Shown in pieces: positions 62,500 through 64,000 of a stretch of 64,000 bases of DNA; the stretch's first letter is position 1; each line of letters starts with the position of its first letter. The notes beneath the pieces were generated by a model that was given only the letters and a program-made list of their open reading frames with translations, was not told the origin of the DNA and ran no database searches. Made by a program: the position numbers and the translations under genes. The DNA is taken from NCBI RefSeq assembly GCF_009725165.1, contig NZ_WNZW01000006.1, forward strand, positions 186,001-250,000. Direction: 5' to 3'. Origin of the DNA: Paenibacillus woosongensis (lineage in GTDB: Bacteria; Bacillota; Bacilli; Paenibacillales; Paenibacillaceae).

Positions 62500-63318
62500 A
62501 TGTGCAATTTGAATAACGGAAAAATACCGAAGGAAGCGATTCAAGCATTAAAAATTGTCGAGGAGCTGCTTGGCAGTGAGGTAGTCGCGGTATATCTATT
62601 TGGTTCTGCCGTAATTGGTGGCTTGCACATTGACAGTGATGTAGATGTCCTAGTGGTCGTAAATCATAGTTTAACCGAATTAACTCGAAGAAAACTAACG
62701 GACAGACTGATGCTTATATCTGGAAAGATAGGAAATACAGATTCTGTGAGACCACTTGAAGTCACGGTTATCAACTATGGAGATGTTGTACCCTGGCGAT
62801 ATCCGCCAAAAGGCGAATTTATCTATGGTGAGTGGCTTAGGGATGAGTTTGAGAAAGGACAAATTCAGGAACCAACTAATGACCCTGACTTGGCTATTGT
62901 TTTAGCAAAAGTAAGAAAGGATAGCGTTACTCTTTTTGGTCCGGATGCTTCAGATGTACTAGCCCCCGTGCCAATGACAGATATTCGAAGAGCGATTAGG
63001 GAATCCTTGCCTGGGTTAATTGAGAGCGTCAAGGGTGACGAAAGAAACGTAATTTTAACTTTAGCCAGAATGTGGCTGACAGTAGCTGTTGGTGAGATTT
63101 CTCCAAAAGATGTGGCTGCAGAATGGGCTATACCTCGGTTGCCCAAAGAACATGCGACTTTACTCGACTTAGCTAGAAAAGCCTATCGGGGAGAGTATGC
63201 TGATAAGTGGGAAGGACTGCACTCCGAGGTGATGGCACTCGTTAATCATATGAAAAATACAATTTGTGATCAACTTGTATCATCGCCAGGAATGGATGCT
63301 TTCCAGCAATTCGTATAG
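62500..63318 (+). CDS. Aminoglycoside nucleotidyltransferase, ANT(9)-like
   Basis: A protein of 272 aa very similar in layout to ANT(9)/Spc enzymes, which adenylate spectinomycin. The nucleotidyl-transfer motif GSAVIGGLHIDSDVDVLVVV (about 29-48) carries the catalytic Asp pair. Conserved family blocks RPLEVTVINYGDVVPWRYPP, FIYGEWLRDEFEKGQIQEP and ERNVILTLARMWLTV follow. The ATG at 62500 matches the usual N-terminus; a TTG at 62497 is an alternative behind GAGAGGAG. Base composition is AT-rich like the arginase-like gene beside it. Activity on spectinomycin is inferred from family. Confidence 0.9.
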   Translation: MCNLNNGKIPKEAIQALKIVEELLGSEVVAVYLFGSAVIGGLHIDSDVDVLVVVNHSLTELTRRKLTDRLMLISGKIGNTDSVRPLEVTVINYGDVVPWRYPPKGEFIYGEWLRDEFEKGQIQEPTNDPDLAIVLAKVRKDSVTLFGPDASDVLAPVPMTDIRRAIRESLPGLIESVKGDERNVILTLARMWLTVAVGEISPKDVAAEWAIPRLPKEHATLLDLARKAYRGEYADKWEGLHSEVMALVNHMKNTICDQLVSSPGMDAFQQFV

Positions 63319-63471
63319 AGGCCTTTTTTAATGATATGGTATTGCGGCATTAGGAAAATGATCAGCCAGGCCATGATGATATCAGGGCCCTGTGTGATGA
63401 ATTGCTGGAGGTCAACAAGACGTATTTGCCACAATTTAACTAATGTTTGTTATTGATGCACGATTAAAGAA
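63319..63471. other. Gap with a coding-like remnant
   Basis: Between 63354 and 63443 the plus strand has a 29-codon open stretch, with stop codons on both sides, reading ENDQPGHDDIRALCDELLEV before its end. There is no start codon, so it may be the tail of a deleted gene. Confidence 0.3.
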
Positions 63472-63503
63472 CCGTTCGGGGCGTTCAGCCCTGGACGGTT
63501 TTT
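63472..63503 (+). terminator. Terminator before the purine operon
   Basis: CCGT-tcg-GGGC and GCCC-tgg-ACGG with a 5-nt loop, followed by five T's. The gene it once ended may be the remnant just upstream. Confidence 0.85.
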
Positions 63504-63572
63504 AGTGCTCTTGTTGCTTGAGAAAGCGAATTTTGTCAATTTTCAGAGAATCCTGTCGAATTAGTTTTAACA

Positions 63573-63616
63573 AATCACGAACAATTTCCATGATTGGTTT
63601 TAAAAATATTCGCTTT
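63573..63616. promoter_or_regulatory. Candidate PurR boxes
   Basis: CGAA at 63578-63581 in ATCACGAACAATT and its inverted partner TTCG at 63609-63612 in AATATTCGCTTT lie about 78 and 46 bp upstream of the predicted start, close to the known PurBox positions in B. subtilis pur. Binding by PurR is inference. Confidence 0.5.
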
Positions 63617-63621
63617 TTCTG

Positions 63622-63650
63622 TTGACAAGCTGAGTCTTCAAGCCTAGAAT
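63622..63650 (+). promoter_or_regulatory. Promoter of the purine operon leader
   Basis: TTGACA (63622-63627), 17-bp spacer, TAGAAT (63645-63650). Start expected near 63657, about 55 bp before the riboswitch. Confidence 0.88.
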
Positions 63651-63710
63651 AAGTCATGTAATAAGTCTTTGAAACAAGACTTGTACGGGAAAATTCGACA
63701 AATTCAAATA

Positions 63711-63794
63711 GATGCTTTTCGTATAATTCCGGGAATTGGCCCGGAAGTCTCTACGAGGTCACCGTAATGATCTGGCTACGAAAAGAAGACATCG
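63711..63794 (+). promoter_or_regulatory. Guanine-sensing purine riboswitch
   Basis: The aptamer has helix P1 (63711-63723 pairing with 63776-63792) and the conserved CGTATAATTCCGGG start. P2 is CCGGG/CCCGG with its loop, the central GTCTCTAC is J2/3, and CACCGTAATGATCTGG is P3. J3/1 reads GGCTACG, with C at the position that pairs with the ligand, so guanine or hypoxanthine rather than adenine. Bound ligand would favour the downstream terminator. Confidence 0.92.
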
Positions 63795-63936
63795 GAACAT
63801 GTGTGCGATGGAGATGATTGTGGGAGGTTAGCGGTCCTGCCAGTTAACGCTATAGAATGTTAACGGACGGACGATTTAACTGCTGCTGCTCATTCCAGTC
63901 CATACATGGCTACGGTATCTTCTGCTCAGCACGGGA

Positions 63937-63968
63937 CCCGGGGATGTATTGTCACTCCGGGCTTTTTG
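63937..63968 (+). terminator. Riboswitch-controlled terminator
   Basis: CCCGGGG (63937-63943) pairs with CTCCGGG (63955-63961), one G-U, followed by CTTTTTG. It lies about 140 nt after the aptamer. Confidence 0.85.
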
Positions 63969-63986
63969 TCGTTCCCGACTCATTCT

Positions 63987-63993
63987 AAGGAGG
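63987..63993 (+). promoter_or_regulatory. Ribosome binding site of a gene beyond the window
   Basis: AAGGAGG a few bases before the end of the window implies a start codon just outside it, by position purE or another first gene of the purine operon. Confidence 0.7.
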
Positions 63994-64000
63994 AATCATT

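Noticed and set aside
63354-63443. A complete small gene
   Set aside because: The open stretch has stop codons on both sides and no start codon; described only as a remnant.

Overview
The window looks like a chromosomal segment of a Paenibacillus-type bacterium (Firmicutes, Bacillales, moderate G+C). The evidence is low-G+C Gram-positive ribosome binding sites, frequent TTG and GTG starts, sporulation-type genes (Spo0E-like phosphatase, KinB-like kinase), bacilliredoxin, a YneF protein, a YknWXYZ-type exporter, a T-box leader and a purine riboswitch. No phage, insertion sequence, CRISPR array, rRNA or tRNA gene was seen.

Layout. 1-9.7 kb: a folded RNA leader with tandem terminators, a MutS2-like gene without Smr domain, spo0E-like, a hydrolase, an acetyltransferase, an ECF vitamin transporter of the YkoCED type whose S and A genes sit behind a BirA-like operator, a 14-TM drug exporter and a small unknown gene. 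9.7-22 kb: MarR regulator, FAD oxidoreductase, sensor kinase, bacilliredoxin, nadE, yknWXYZ behind a sigma-W-like promoter, acpS, mutY. 22-33.8 kb: signal peptidase, rnhA, queG-ogt-HD protein, yneF, folE, a two-component system facing a DUF418 protein, and DAHP synthase/chorismate mutase under a T-box. 33.8-43 kb: a SOD fused to a DUF2935-like domain, an IclR regulator, a YtrA-type regulator with DUF1648 protein, a 1-kb repeat-rich gap and aconitase. 43-61 kb: amidase, ddl, uvsE, fabI, inositol phosphatase family, GDSL hydrolase, a lone glutamate-semialdehyde aminomutase, an LCP ligase, bcp, polysaccharide deacetylase, a MoxR/DUF58/transglutaminase operon and guaA. 61-63.4 kb: an AT-rich insert with an arginase-family gene, a broken small gene and an ANT(9)-type nucleotidyltransferase. 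63.5-64 kb: promoter, PurR-like boxes, guanine riboswitch and terminator of a purine operon whose first gene starts beyond the window.

Several regulatory circuits can be read directly: BirA-like control of a YkoE-type transporter; an 11-bp-period direct repeat between a response regulator and its divergent neighbour; one 17-bp palindrome in front of both iclR and aconitase; a long palindrome in front of the YtrA-type regulator; a Phe T-box; and a guanine riboswitch. The most unusual non-coding signal is a short repeat family present at two loci (about 10.52-10.71 and 39.27-39.45 kb). At each locus it is arranged as two direct plus two inverted copies with a strict 50-bp period, and sequence changes between loci keep the copies complementary.
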